Part shown: one piece after another, positions 46,188 to 55,123 of the stretch
How positions within the stretch are numbered: the first letter of the stretch is position 1
Layout of the letters: each line of letters begins with the position of its first letter
Assembly: GCF_900129025.1 (NCBI RefSeq)
Contig: NZ_FQUM01000009.1
Location: forward strand, 1-64,000
From: Mariniphaga anaerophila
GTDB taxonomy: Bacteria; Bacteroidota; Bacteroidia; Bacteroidales; Prolixibacteraceae
Length of the DNA stretch: 64,000 bases
Direction of reading: 5' to 3'
Notes under the pieces: model-generated
The model's input: the letters and a program-made list of their open reading frames with translations, nothing else
Told to the model about the DNA's origin: nothing
The model's database searches: none
Program-made: the position numbers and the translations under genes

Positions 46188-46964
46188 CTATCTTTTCAAT
46201 TCCACAAGTGCACTAATTGGCAAATGATCCGACAGTTGAATCTGATGTGTGGTTGCTTCAATTGTTTTCCAACTATTTTTTGGATAACCGAATATGTAGT
46301 CGATTTTGCTTTCAGGATTTTTTACCGGAATCGTCAATCCGCCGTCATCCAATATTTTCCAGGACGCCATTCCAACAGCAATCTCTTCTGATTTGGGACG
46401 CGCATTAAAATCGCCACACAGCAGAACAGGAGTTGTTTTATCAAGCAACACCTCGTTCAGTTTATGCACCTGAACCTGCCGTTCTTCGGTATTTGTGTAA
46501 TCTAAATGAGTACACGCAAAAGTGATGTATTGGTTTTCCGAGAACTCAACATCAGCAACCAAAACAGCACGCTGTTCTTTGCCGTTTTCTGTTTTTGGCA
46601 GATAAATCCGCTCAACAGAAGCCATTGGAAACTTCGACAAAATACCGATTCCATAATACCCGCCGGCGTAAGGAATTGTTTTCCCGTAAGCAGACAACAA
46701 ACCGGTACGGAAACCCAACTCTGTAATAAAGTCCTTTCCATTTTGCATAGGCGCGCCCGTACGATAAGTTTTACAATCGACTTCCTGCAATGCAACCAAA
46801 TCAGGATCCTGCTCCCAGATAAACTCCGCAAGCTCTTCCAACGATGCCAACTCACCAAAACGCAGGTTGTAACAGAGTATTTTTAAGGTGTCGGCTTTTT
46901 CCTGCGCATGCAAAAAAGGCACAATAAACAAAATAGAGATTCCAATAAAGAATGCTTTTTTCAT
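46188..46964 (-). CDS. Exported endonuclease/exonuclease/phosphatase-family protein
   Basis: 258 residues with a signal peptide (AFFIGISILFIVPFLHAQ). Motifs of the EEP superfamily are in order: LCYNLRFG, the metal-binding Glu in DLVALQEVDCKT, YYGIGILSKFPM, FACTHLDYTN, LLCGDFNARP and the late catalytic His in IQLSDHLPISALVEL. Exported members include nucleases and sphingomyelinase-like phosphodiesterases, and the substrate is not evident. The upstream leader contains the 67-bp repeat at 46961-47027 and, farther out, a terminator and a -7 box, which suggests leader-level control. Confidence 0.92.
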   Translation of the reverse strand: MKKAFFIGISILFIVPFLHAQEKADTLKILCYNLRFGELASLEELAEFIWEQDPDLVALQEVDCKTYRTGAPMQNGKDFITELGFRTGLLSAYGKTIPYAGGYYGIGILSKFPMASVERIYLPKTENGKEQRAVLVADVEFSENQYITFACTHLDYTNTEERQVQVHKLNEVLLDKTTPVLLCGDFNARPKSEEIAVGMASWKILDDGGLTIPVKNPESKIDYIFGYPKNSWKTIEATTHQIQLSDHLPISALVELKR

Positions 46965-47027
46965 CTGTATAAAATTTTTTGATTTCTAAATATTCAAAAA
47001 ATGTTGAAGACATTCAGGAATTCACAT
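46961..47027. repeat. 67-bp repeat, copy A (leader of the EEP-family gene)
   Basis: Spans the start codon of the EEP gene and the 63 bp upstream. About 94 % identical to 63365-63430: three substitutions plus one single-base deletion. Both copies keep a dyad (TTCAA...TTGAA, 46993-47008 in this copy). Confidence 0.8.
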
Positions 47028-47097
47028 GAAAGATCAATCCTCTCTCCTGACGTAAAATCCACTCTCCTGCTCATTTCATGTTGCTAAATAAATTATT

Positions 47098-47141
47098 GCA
47101 AAAAGAAAACAGGCAGGCATCATCTTTTATACCTGCCTGTT
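47098..47141 (-). terminator. Strong rho-independent terminator upstream of the EEP-family gene
   Basis: On the minus strand AACAGGCAGG and CCTGCCTGTT form a perfect 10-bp stem with a 14-base loop, followed by TTCTTTTTG. It lies 220-250 bp past the DEAD-box stop codon and 134 bp before the EEP start codon. It could end the helicase transcript, an intergenic small RNA, or act as an attenuator in the EEP leader. Confidence 0.85.
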
Positions 47142-47243
47142 TAATAGCTATTGAAATATTAAATTATTTCTACTTTATCCCCTCCATTTGCAACTCAGTT
47201 TCTTCTCCTGAATCCGCAGCTTTTTCGCCGCACAATCAGCAAA

Positions 47244-47251
47244 CAAACATA
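47244..47251 (-). promoter_or_regulatory. -7 promoter box inside the helicase-EEP intergenic region
   Basis: The minus strand reads TATGTTTG (TAnnTTTG). Transcription would start near 47238, giving a product of about 135-140 nt up to the terminator at 47098-47141, or a leader of about 275 nt to the EEP gene. No open reading frame of note lies in it and no clear -33 element is seen. Confidence 0.45.
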
Positions 47252-47316
47252 CAAACAAAACAAAAGCCAGAACTGCTTTTCAAACCCCAATCCTGACTTT
47301 TAATGTATTTTTTATA

Positions 47317-47338
47317 ACCCGCCTTTTATTCAGCGGGT
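47317..47338 (-). terminator. Short hairpin after the DEAD-box helicase gene
   Basis: ACCCGC and GCGGGT form a 6-bp GC-rich stem with a 10-base loop, 22 bp past the helicase stop codon. There is no T-run downstream, so it may be a processing or stabilising hairpin rather than a full terminator. Confidence 0.45.
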
Positions 47339-47359
47339 AAGCAAGTGTAACCTGCCAAT

Positions 47360-49036
47360 TTATTTCCCCTTTGCAATGTCGATACCGACTCTCTGTCCTT
47401 TGTAAGTAGCTTTTGAGAAAGCTTTCAACAATTGTTTTTCGTATCGTTTGTCCACTTCAAAAAACGAAAAATTCTTCATCACCTCAATGTCACCAATTTC
47501 CACGCTTTTGCCGGGCATGTACTGGTTTACCATATCAATAATCGTCCGTTTATTAACTCCGCTTTTCTTTCCGAGGGTGAAAAACATACGCGAGAATTCG
47601 TATCCTTTACGCCTTTTCCCGGGCCTTTCGTTACCCCGACTGCGTTCCTGTCTTCTTCCGCGTCTTCCCCGGTCATCGAATTCAAAATCTCCACCACCGG
47701 AACGTGACTCGTCAACATTAATATCGGGCGCATTTTCATAATATTGAAGGAAACGGTTGAACTCGAGCGAAACAAATCTTTTAATAAGTTCTTCGCGCTC
47801 AAGCCATGCCAGCTTCTTGTAAATTACAGGCATAAACTGTGCAATTTCAGTCTCGTTCACTTCAATGTTTTCCATTTTATCAATGAGGCTAAAAAGCTGT
47901 TTCTCACAAATTTCCTTTCCGGAAGGAACCTGTTTCTTAACAAACTTTTTGTTCACTTTCTTCTCAACCTGATTCAACTTCCCTTTTTCGCGAAGATGAA
48001 TAAGCGTTACCGAAACGCCTTTTTTCCCGGCACGCCCGGTACGTCCGCTGCGGTGAATATACACCTCCGGATCATCAGGCAGGTTATAGTTGATAACATG
48101 GGTAAGATCGTTTACATCGAGCCCGCGGGCTGCAACATCGGTTGCCACCAACATTTGCAAATGCTTGCTCCGGAAACGTGACATCACATGGTCGCGTTGT
48201 GCCTGCGACAAGTCTCCATGCAGCGCATCGGCATTGTAACCGTCCTGCATTAACTTATCAGCAACATCTTTGGTTTCTGCGCGGGTACGACAAAAAATAA
48301 TGCCGTAAATATTCGGATTAACATCGGCTACCCTTTTTAATGCGATGTACCTGTTTTTGGCATTAATCACGTAATAATGGTGCTCCACATTTTCTGCTCC
48401 GGTATTCTTTTTTCCTACAGAAATTTCGAAAGGATCAGTCATGTACCGTTTTGCAATACCAACAATTTCCTTTGGCATTGTTGCAGAAAAAAGCAAAGTC
48501 TGCTTTTCCTTCGGAGAAGTTTCCAAAATGGAGTCAAGGTCATCCTTGAAACCCATGGAAAGCATTTCGTCAGCTTCGTCGAGAACGAGCCACTTTATTT
48601 CGTTTACGTGAAGTTTTTTTCGTTTAATCAAGTCGAGTGTCCGGCCAGGAGTTCCAACCACAATAGAAGCACCCTTATCCAGTTGTTTCATTTGCCCTCT
48701 TATATCGGCACCACCATAAACAACAACAGTAGTAATATTTTTACTGAATTTGGAAAAATTGCTTAAATCGTTTGCAATTTGAAGTGCAAGCTCCCTGGTA
48801 GGACTCAAAATTAATGCTTGCGTGTGTTTGTTTTCAGGGGAAATCTGCTGAAGAATTGGCAACCCGAAAGCAGCAGTTTTACCGGTTCCGGTTTGTGCAA
48901 GTGCTACGATATCAGTGTTGTTTTCCAGCAAGAAAGGAATGGTTTTCTCCTGAATAGGGGTAGGCGCCTGAAATCCCAATTCTTCAACAGCCTGTTGAAT
49001 TTCCGGACTGAGGCCCATCTCGTTAAATAATGTCAT
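47360..49036 (-). CDS. DEAD-box ATP-dependent RNA helicase with DbpA-type RNA-binding domain
   Basis: 558 residues. The helicase core has the Q motif (GFQAPTPIQ), Walker A AQTGTGKT (47-54), PTRELALQIA, VLDEADEMLSMGF, LFSATMP, VATDVAARGLDV and HRSGRTGRAGKKG. An Arg/Gly-rich linker (about 445-470) precedes a C-terminal domain (RMFFTLGKKSGVNKRTIIDM) of the DbpA RRM type. It is a DeaD/CsdA-like enzyme for ribosome assembly and structured RNA, often cold-induced. A -7 box lies 27 bp upstream. Confidence 0.95.
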   Translation of the reverse strand: MTLFNEMGLSPEIQQAVEELGFQAPTPIQEKTIPFLLENNTDIVALAQTGTGKTAAFGLPILQQISPENKHTQALILSPTRELALQIANDLSNFSKFSKNITTVVVYGGADIRGQMKQLDKGASIVVGTPGRTLDLIKRKKLHVNEIKWLVLDEADEMLSMGFKDDLDSILETSPKEKQTLLFSATMPKEIVGIAKRYMTDPFEISVGKKNTGAENVEHHYYVINAKNRYIALKRVADVNPNIYGIIFCRTRAETKDVADKLMQDGYNADALHGDLSQAQRDHVMSRFRSKHLQMLVATDVAARGLDVNDLTHVINYNLPDDPEVYIHRSGRTGRAGKKGVSVTLIHLREKGKLNQVEKKVNKKFVKKQVPSGKEICEKQLFSLIDKMENIEVNETEIAQFMPVIYKKLAWLEREELIKRFVSLEFNRFLQYYENAPDINVDESRSGGGDFEFDDRGRRGRRQERSRGNERPGKRRKGYEFSRMFFTLGKKSGVNKRTIIDMVNQYMPGKSVEIGDIEVMKNFSFFEVDKRYEKQLLKAFSKATYKGQRVGIDIAKGK

Positions 49037-49062
49037 GTAAATACGTGTAAGATTTGTGGACG

Positions 49063-49070
49063 CAAAGTTA
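49063..49070 (-). promoter_or_regulatory. -7 promoter box of the DEAD-box helicase gene
   Basis: The minus strand reads TAACTTTG (TAnnTTTG), giving a leader of about 20 nt before the start codon at 49036. Confidence 0.6.
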
Positions 49071-49190
49071 ATCTTTTAAAATGAAATTCAGGGGATTATG
49101 GAAAAATCTTCGGCATCTTAACAAATACATAATTCTGTTATCTCTTTTCACTTTTAACCCGACAAAAACAGTATTTCAACCTAAATGCTT

Positions 49191-49198
49191 TACATTTG
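49191..49198 (+). promoter_or_regulatory. -7 promoter box of the beta-barrel gene at 49230
   Basis: TACATTTG (TAnnTTTG), with transcription expected near 49204, about 26 nt before the start codon. Unlike its paralogue at 58953, this gene shows no ECF-type promoter. Confidence 0.6.
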
Positions 49199-49229
49199 TT
49201 TGTTTTAAAAACCAATTCAGAGGAATTGT

Positions 49230-50060
49230 ATGAATAATAAAAGCCTGAAAACATCTGTTCTTTTTGCAATCCGGCTGATATTTACAGGATTGGTACTTAC
49301 TCTCTGCACTTTAAGTTTAAAAGCCCAGCAAGACACCATAGTGCCTGTAAAAAAAGATCCAGAAAAAATTCTGAGAAAAACCAACATTCGAAACTTTACC
49401 CACAATGGGTTTAACTTTTGGTACGACAAATTTTCCGGCCACTGGGCAGGAATAGATTTCGGATTTAACATGCTTGTTAATCCCGATTACACCGGTTACT
49501 CGTCGGAATTTATGGAAAACGATGTTTTTCGTTCCAATACAACCTATCTGAATATTATCCAACAAAGTATCGGACTTCAGAAAAACCGAAATACCATTGG
49601 TTTGGTAACAGGATTAGGCCTGCAATTAAAAAGCTACCGGCTTGAACGAAATACCACCATTCAACGGCTCGACAACGGAAGGATTGAACCCCAAACGCTT
49701 TACTTTGATCACAATCAGAAATCGAAACTGTCGGTGGTATCAATTGTTGTTCCCCTGCTTGCCGAATTTCAAATACCGGTAAACCACTACAAAAACAGGC
49801 TGTTTATTTCCGGTGGCGCTTACGGCGGAATAAGAATTGACAGTCATACAAAAATAAAATACCGCGCCGACGGAAAAAAAGAAAAGCTGAAAACCCCGGG
49901 GCATTACTCTCTTCAGGACTTTAGTTACGGATTAATGATAAGAACAGGATACCGTTGGATTAACCTTTTTGCAACCTACGATTTGGTTCCACTTTTTAAA
50001 GAGGACAAAGGACCGGAACTCACTCCGGTAACATTTGGAATAACACTAATCAGTTTTTAA
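49230..50060 (+). CDS. Outer-membrane beta-barrel protein, paralogue of the ECF-operon barrel
   Basis: 276 residues with a signal peptide (IFTGLVLTLCTLSLKAQQ). The mature part follows the same pattern as the protein at 58953-59882: HWAGIDFGFNM, GLVTGLGLQ, LFISGGAYGGIRIDSHTKIK and a terminal LFKEDKGPELTPVTFGI. These are repeated amphipathic strands of a PorT/OmpW-like barrel. It lacks the hydrophilic N-terminal repeats of the paralogue. The function is unknown. It is followed after 9 bp by the creatininase-family gene, so the two are likely co-transcribed. Confidence 0.85.
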   Translation: MNNKSLKTSVLFAIRLIFTGLVLTLCTLSLKAQQDTIVPVKKDPEKILRKTNIRNFTHNGFNFWYDKFSGHWAGIDFGFNMLVNPDYTGYSSEFMENDVFRSNTTYLNIIQQSIGLQKNRNTIGLVTGLGLQLKSYRLERNTTIQRLDNGRIEPQTLYFDHNQKSKLSVVSIVVPLLAEFQIPVNHYKNRLFISGGAYGGIRIDSHTKIKYRADGKKEKLKTPGHYSLQDFSYGLMIRTGYRWINLFATYDLVPLFKEDKGPELTPVTFGITLISF

Positions 50061-50069
50061 AATAACGAT

Positions 50070-50837
50070 ATGAGGCCTTACATTTTAGAAGAAACCAACT
50101 GGAAACAGGTAAAAAACCAAAAATATGATGTGGCAGTGCTCCCCTGGGGCGCCACCGAACCACACAACTATCACCTCCCCTTTGGCACCGACTCGCTCGA
50201 AACCAAATGCATTGCAGCCGAAGCCGCCGAAAAAGCATGGAACAAAGGGGCCAAAGTAATGGTGTTGCCAACCATTCCGCTGGGCGTACAAAACCCCGGG
50301 CAGGTTGAAATGCCGTTTTGTCTTCACACGCCCCCGTCAACCCAGCTAATTATTTTGGAAGATATTGTAAGGGCACTTTTTAACCAGGGCATCAAAAAGC
50401 TGGTTATTATGAACGGCCACGGCGGAAATGACTTCAAACCACTGATTCGCGAAACGCTGGCTAAGTTTCCGGGTATGTTTATTGCCCTGAGCGAATGGTT
50501 TCGGCTGTTTCCCAATTCTGATTTTTTTGAAGAAGAGGGCGACCATGCCAACGAAATGGAGACCAGCGTTATTATGCACTATTTTCCGGAACTGGTACTG
50601 CCGCTGAACGAAGCCGGAGACGGAAAGGCAAAAAAATTCAAACTTAAAGGGCTGGCCGATAAAACTGCCTGGACACCGCGCCAATGGGATAAAGTAACTG
50701 AAGATACCGGCGTGGGAAACCCCAAAAAGTCTACTGCAGAAAAAGGAAAAATTTTTCTGGAAGCAGTAACCGACCGAATTGGAGATTTTCTGGCAGAACT
50801 GGCAGAATGCAACCCCGAAGATTTGTATTCGGAATAA
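50070..50837 (+). CDS. Creatininase-family amidohydrolase
   Basis: 255 residues, typical length. Metal-site motifs are LPWGATEPHNYHLPFGTDS, with the Glu and His ligands and an Asp, then MNGHGGNDFKPLIRE and GDHANEMETSVIMHYFP. Members include creatinine amidohydrolase and the formamide hydrolase of riboflavin/F420 pathways, and the real substrate here is not visible. The enzyme is cytoplasmic and zinc- or manganese-dependent. It sits 9 bp after the beta-barrel gene and 73 bp before pepE. Confidence 0.92.
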   Translation: MRPYILEETNWKQVKNQKYDVAVLPWGATEPHNYHLPFGTDSLETKCIAAEAAEKAWNKGAKVMVLPTIPLGVQNPGQVEMPFCLHTPPSTQLIILEDIVRALFNQGIKKLVIMNGHGGNDFKPLIRETLAKFPGMFIALSEWFRLFPNSDFFEEEGDHANEMETSVIMHYFPELVLPLNEAGDGKAKKFKLKGLADKTAWTPRQWDKVTEDTGVGNPKKSTAEKGKIFLEAVTDRIGDFLAELAECNPEDLYSE

Positions 50838-50910
50838 AATAAAAACCAATAATTATCATTTCCTAAGCAGTGAATTTTTCTGTAATTGCAGCGAAATAAA
50901 AAGGAGAAAC

Positions 50911-51627
50911 ATGAAACTTTTACTGATTAGCAACTCAACCATGGCAGGGGAACCCTATTTGGATTACCCAAAATATGAAATCCAAAAATTTCTGGGAGAA
51001 AAACCGGTTACAGCACTATTTATTCCTTTTGCAGCCGTCACTTTTTCGTTCGACGATTATTGCGCAAAAGTAGAAGAACGCTTTGCCGAGGTTGGCCATC
51101 ACATTGTCGGGATTCACACGTTTTCAGACCCGATAAAAGCCATAGAAGATGCTGAAGCAATTGTGGTTGGCGGAGGAAATACCTGGCAACTGGTGCGCAT
51201 GATGCACGATCAAAAACTGATGAACCCGATTCGTGAAAAAGTATTTAACGAAACTCCATATATTGGCTGGAGCGCCGGCTCAAATGTAGCCTGCCCCACG
51301 CTCCGCACAACCAACGACATGCCCATTGTTGACCCTCACGGTTTCGAATGCATTGGCCTGGTGCCTTTTCAGATAAACCCGCACTACCTCGATGCCAATG
51401 CCGAAGGCCATGCCGGGGAAACACGCGAACAACGTATTGAAGAGTTTATTGAAGTAAACCCGAATTTATACGTGGTTGGGCTACGGGAAGGCTCCATACT
51501 GAAACTGGAAGATGAAAAGCTGGAGTTAATTGGCGATCGTATGTGCCGCATATTTAAAAAAGGAGAAAAACCGATGGAAGTCACCCGCGAAAGCGATTTC
51601 AGTTTTTTGATAAAAAACGGCTTTTAA
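50911..51627 (+). CDS. pepE: Dipeptidase E (peptidase S51)
   Basis: 238 residues from ATG 50911, which has AAAGGAG 5 bp upstream, a rarely clear ribosome site for this organism. A longer in-frame reading from 50779 overlaps the preceding gene and is rejected. The nucleophile Ser lies in YIGWSAGSNVACPT. EAIVVGGGNTWQLVRMM and the His in IPFQINPHYLD-type context complete the family pattern. PepE splits dipeptides with N-terminal Asp in the cytoplasm, fitting use of imported peptides. Confidence 0.95.
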   Translation: MKLLLISNSTMAGEPYLDYPKYEIQKFLGEKPVTALFIPFAAVTFSFDDYCAKVEERFAEVGHHIVGIHTFSDPIKAIEDAEAIVVGGGNTWQLVRMMHDQKLMNPIREKVFNETPYIGWSAGSNVACPTLRTTNDMPIVDPHGFECIGLVPFQINPHYLDANAEGHAGETREQRIEEFIEVNPNLYVVGLREGSILKLEDEKLELIGDRMCRIFKKGEKPMEVTRESDFSFLIKNGF

Positions 51628-51731
51628 GGTCATTTTTTAACATAAAATTAGGGTTCACATAAACCTCACTTTAAATTAGAAAGTAAGGGAGCACCTTTCT
51701 GCCCAAAAAAAATAGATAGTGAACAATTCAC

Positions 51732-51739
51732 TACCTTTG
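51732..51739 (+). promoter_or_regulatory. -7 promoter box of the AspT-type transporter gene
   Basis: TACCTTTG (TAnnTTTG). Transcription should begin near 51745, downstream of the in-frame alternative start at 51719, so ATG 51761 is preferred. Confidence 0.6.
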
Positions 51740-51760
51740 CTACTTAAAATTGGACAGAAA

Positions 51761-53347
51761 ATGGAACTTTTATCAAACAGTTACTTTGCACTATTTCTTA
51801 TTGTTGCTCTGGGTTTTATCCTGGGCAGGATTAAAATTTTGGGACTATCTCTCGATGTGTCGGCAGTTATTTTTGTCGCATTGGTTTTCGGCCATTTCGG
51901 GATTGTTATACCCAAAGATTTTCAGTACCTCGGACTGGTGCTATTCATCTTTACCATTGGTATTCAGGCGGGTCCGGGATTCTTCGAATCATTCAAAAGA
52001 GAAGGCAGGCAGCTGGCTTCGTTTGCGACTCTGCTTATTCTCATTGCAGCCGGTATTACAGCTGCTATAATTTATGTTTTCAACATCGACAAAAATATAG
52101 CCATCGGGTTATTTACAGGTGCCCTCACAAGTACGCCCGGACTGGCTTCAGCTATTGATATTACAGGTTCTCCCCTGGCATCAATCGGGTACGGTGTAGG
52201 ATACCCGTTTGGCGTTATCGGCGTAATTCTTTTTATCCGCTTTTTACCGAAAATGCTGAGAACTTCTGTAAAGAAATCGGAAGAAAACTACCACGCAAAA
52301 ATGAAAGAGGAGTTCCCCGAGATTGCCCGCAAAAACTTTATTGTGGAAAACGACAACGTAATGGGAAAGTCCATTGGGGAACTGCGCATCAGGTACATGA
52401 CCAAAGCTGTTGTTTCAAGAGTTATGCACGCCGGAATTGCAATTACTCCCAGCAGTGACACCATTCTTCACAAAGGCGACGTAATTAAAGCAGTGGGAAC
52501 CGAAGAGGCACTCAACCGCGTTGAACTGCTCATTGGCCCTTTCACCGAAGAAGAAATTCCGCTGGACCCGAATTACGATGTAAAATCGGTTTTGGTAACC
52601 AACAAAGATGTGGTGAATAAAACAATCGGGCAAATTAACCTTTTGCACACCTACAACGCTACCATTACCCGAATCCGCAGGTCGGGGATTAATATTTCGC
52701 CCACTCCCAACTCAAAACTTCAGTTTGGAGACAAACTCATAATTGCCAGCAGTAAAGCCAATATGGAAATTGTGGCCCGCACATTTGGCGACGACCACAA
52801 ACGGCTTTCCGACACCGATATTTTACCGGTTTCGCTGGGAATTATACTTGGTGTTTTAGTTGGAAAAATAAATATTGCAATCGGCAGTTTCAACTTCAGC
52901 CCCGGGTTAACGGGAGGAGTGCTTATTGTTGCTCTGGTAGTGAGCCGCCTCGGTAAAACCGGCCCCATTCTCTGGACCATGAGCGGTGCCGCCAACCAGT
53001 TGCTGCGCCAGCTTGGACTTATCTTTTTCCTGGCATCTGTAGGAACTTCGGCGGGTGCAGAAATAATCGATACGTTCAGAAAATACGGATACCAACTTTT
53101 CCTTTACGGTGGAGCAATTACGTTGCTGCCAATGATTTTTTCGGTTATCGCTGGTAAGTGGATTTTTAAAATGAACCTTTTAAGCATGCTTGGCGCAATT
53201 AGCGGAAGTATGACCAGTACTCCCGGGTTGGCCGCTGCCGATTCAATGACCGATACCAACGCACATTCTATTGCATACGCAACAGTTTACCCGGTGGCAA
53301 TGGTTCTACTTATTGTTATGGTGCAGCTAATTTCGGTACTTATGTAG
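51761..53347 (+). CDS. AspT/YidE-family transporter with two RCK_C (TrkA-C) domains
   Basis: 529 residues from ATG 51761. Five membrane segments (first FALFLIVALGFILG) are followed by two cytosolic TrkA-C domains (about 195-275 with KSIGELRIRYMTKAVVSRVM, and 285-365 with NKTIGQINLLHTYNATITRI). A second membrane block follows. The motif GALTSTPGLASA in the first half is mirrored by GSMTSTPGLAAA in the second, the internal duplication of aspartate:alanine-exchanger-type carriers. The cargo is likely an anion such as an amino or dicarboxylic acid, but it is unproven. It ends 0 bp from the convergent GH32 gene. Confidence 0.92.
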   Translation: MELLSNSYFALFLIVALGFILGRIKILGLSLDVSAVIFVALVFGHFGIVIPKDFQYLGLVLFIFTIGIQAGPGFFESFKREGRQLASFATLLILIAAGITAAIIYVFNIDKNIAIGLFTGALTSTPGLASAIDITGSPLASIGYGVGYPFGVIGVILFIRFLPKMLRTSVKKSEENYHAKMKEEFPEIARKNFIVENDNVMGKSIGELRIRYMTKAVVSRVMHAGIAITPSSDTILHKGDVIKAVGTEEALNRVELLIGPFTEEEIPLDPNYDVKSVLVTNKDVVNKTIGQINLLHTYNATITRIRRSGINISPTPNSKLQFGDKLIIASSKANMEIVARTFGDDHKRLSDTDILPVSLGIILGVLVGKINIAIGSFNFSPGLTGGVLIVALVVSRLGKTGPILWTMSGAANQLLRQLGLIFFLASVGTSAGAEIIDTFRKYGYQLFLYGGAITLLPMIFSVIAGKWIFKMNLLSMLGAISGSMTSTPGLAAADSMTDTNAHSIAYATVYPVAMVLLIVMVQLISVLM

Positions 53348-54802
53348 TTACTTAGAAGGAACCCAGGCGGAATTTAGTTTAAAAATATCGAGCTTGTTTA
53401 CCTTCAGCTCGCCACCATTATTGAAAAGAACCAGGTTTTCTGCGCCCTCTTCCGGATTAAAGCAGTTTGAAATAACCGTTTGTCCGCCGTTGGCAAAAAC
53501 TTCTATGGAGGCTCTGTCTACCAGTATCTCCAGGGTAATTTTGTTGTCAACCGGCATTACAGGCGCCGAAGTACCAAGCACAGACAAAACGCCTCGTTTT
53601 ACGTCGTAAAGCAGTTCGGTGCCTGCTGTTTTTTTCCCGTTTCGAATAAAAAAACCAAAGTTATTGCAGGTTTTCAAGTCGAATTCGCCAATAATGTGCA
53701 AGCAGTCGCCTTTTGCCTTTTTAATAATATTCTGGTTTATCCCGGGAATTTGTGTTTCGTTTTCCCAGGAATACTGTTTGTCGTGTAACAGCTCAATTTC
53801 GGCAACCGGCTTGCGGGTTACTTTATAACCGAAACTAAATTTGGTAAGCTGCAGCTCCGCAGGGAAAGTCATTTGCCCGTTAAACGGCATATCCGGAAAC
53901 GTACCGCCGCGCATCCAGGCAATTTGAATCACCCGCCCGTCTTCTTCCGGAATATTACTCCAGGTTTGGGTAGCGTAGTAATTTTTACCAAAATCGCTTT
54001 TCATTTTTGCCGATTCCGGTGCGAACTTTTCGCCGTCGAAATTTCCGATAAGGTAGCTGCCATCGCCGTCGAAAAGCACCCATTTGGTTTCTTCCGGACG
54101 GTTACTCACCTGCATTGGAATCAAATCGGGGCATTCGTAAAAACCAAAAACATGGCTTTTGTATTCCCAGTCCACGAGGTTTTCCGAAGTATAAAACGAA
54201 ATTCCTTTTGACTTGTCGTCGTCCAGCGTTTTGCGGTACAATACCATAACATACTTTTGCGTAGGCTCATGCCATATTACTTTGGGATCGCGGGCGTCGT
54301 CGGTCTCATCGTACGCAATGACCGGGTTGCCTTCGTATTTTTCCCAGGTCCGGCCGCGGTCGGTGCTGTAGGCAATTCGTTGCCCGCAACTCTTGCTGGT
54401 GTAAAAAGCCACCAGCGTTTTTTCGTCGCCCTGCTGTTTTCCCAGCAAATTTCGATCATCTACAATGGCCGACCCCGAAAATGCTGTGCAATATTCTTTG
54501 TCTTCAGAATTTTCATCGGGATAAATTGCAACCGGAAGGTGTTCCCAATGCACCAAATCGGTACTTACTGCATGCCCCCAATGCATGTAGCCCCATTCGT
54601 TTCCTTTCGGATTGTACTGATAAAACATGTGGTACTCGCCATCGTAATACACCAGCCCGTTGGGGTCGTTGTGCCAGTTTTTTTCGGGGGTAAAATGAAA
54701 TTGTGGACGATAAAGCTCGTTGTAATATTTTTTATCCGGTTTTGAAGCGGTTAACAAAAAAAGAAAAATCAATGTAAATAAAGAAAACGATACACTCTTC
54801 AT
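53348..54802 (-). CDS. Exported GH32 fructan hydrolase (levanase/inulinase type)
   Basis: 484 residues from ATG 54802, chosen for its signal peptide (FSLFTLIFLFLLTAS); a 15-residue upstream extension is polar. The nucleophile motif WHNDPNG is at 43-49 (Asp 46). The transition-state stabiliser lies in DDARDPKVIW and the acid/base in FYECPDLIP. A C-terminal beta-sandwich with VDRASIEVFANGG completes GH32. It cleaves fructosyl linkages in inulin, levan or sucrose-type sugars. No fructan transporter or SusC/D pair is adjacent, so it is an orphan here. Confidence 0.95.
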   Translation of the reverse strand: MKSVSFSLFTLIFLFLLTASKPDKKYYNELYRPQFHFTPEKNWHNDPNGLVYYDGEYHMFYQYNPKGNEWGYMHWGHAVSTDLVHWEHLPVAIYPDENSEDKEYCTAFSGSAIVDDRNLLGKQQGDEKTLVAFYTSKSCGQRIAYSTDRGRTWEKYEGNPVIAYDETDDARDPKVIWHEPTQKYVMVLYRKTLDDDKSKGISFYTSENLVDWEYKSHVFGFYECPDLIPMQVSNRPEETKWVLFDGDGSYLIGNFDGEKFAPESAKMKSDFGKNYYATQTWSNIPEEDGRVIQIAWMRGGTFPDMPFNGQMTFPAELQLTKFSFGYKVTRKPVAEIELLHDKQYSWENETQIPGINQNIIKKAKGDCLHIIGEFDLKTCNNFGFFIRNGKKTAGTELLYDVKRGVLSVLGTSAPVMPVDNKITLEILVDRASIEVFANGGQTVISNCFNPEEGAENLVLFNNGGELKVNKLDIFKLNSAWVPSK

Positions 54803-55123
54803 AGCGAATATTTTTTCTGAATTTCGGCTTGTTATTATGACCCGCAAGATAGGAATTTATTAGTATTCTTCTTTGTTAGCACCGCGGATTTGAATGACAG
54901 GAAACACAAAATAATTGTGCACACAAGCGTAATCCGGCCATCTTTTTAAATTCCGTTTTATTCATTTTTCTTCACAGAACACAGCCAACAAAGTTAAGGC
55001 GCAGGCACTCTAACAATATCCCGGCGTTATTTTTACAGGAGTATTGATAACTTTTTGCGTAAAACTTGCTTCATCGCAGACAACTTTTGTATTTTTCTGG
55101 TTTCAATCACAAAATAATTCGGG
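54803..55123. other. 321-bp intergenic region between divergent GH32 and DUF2797 genes
   Basis: Presumably holds both promoters. I see no exact TAnnTTTG box with good placement on either strand, no strong hairpin and no coding frame. Confidence 0.4.

Noticed and set aside
53480-54745. Long plus-strand frames over the GH32 gene
   Set aside because: Antisense shadows; the minus strand carries the full set of GH32 catalytic motifs.
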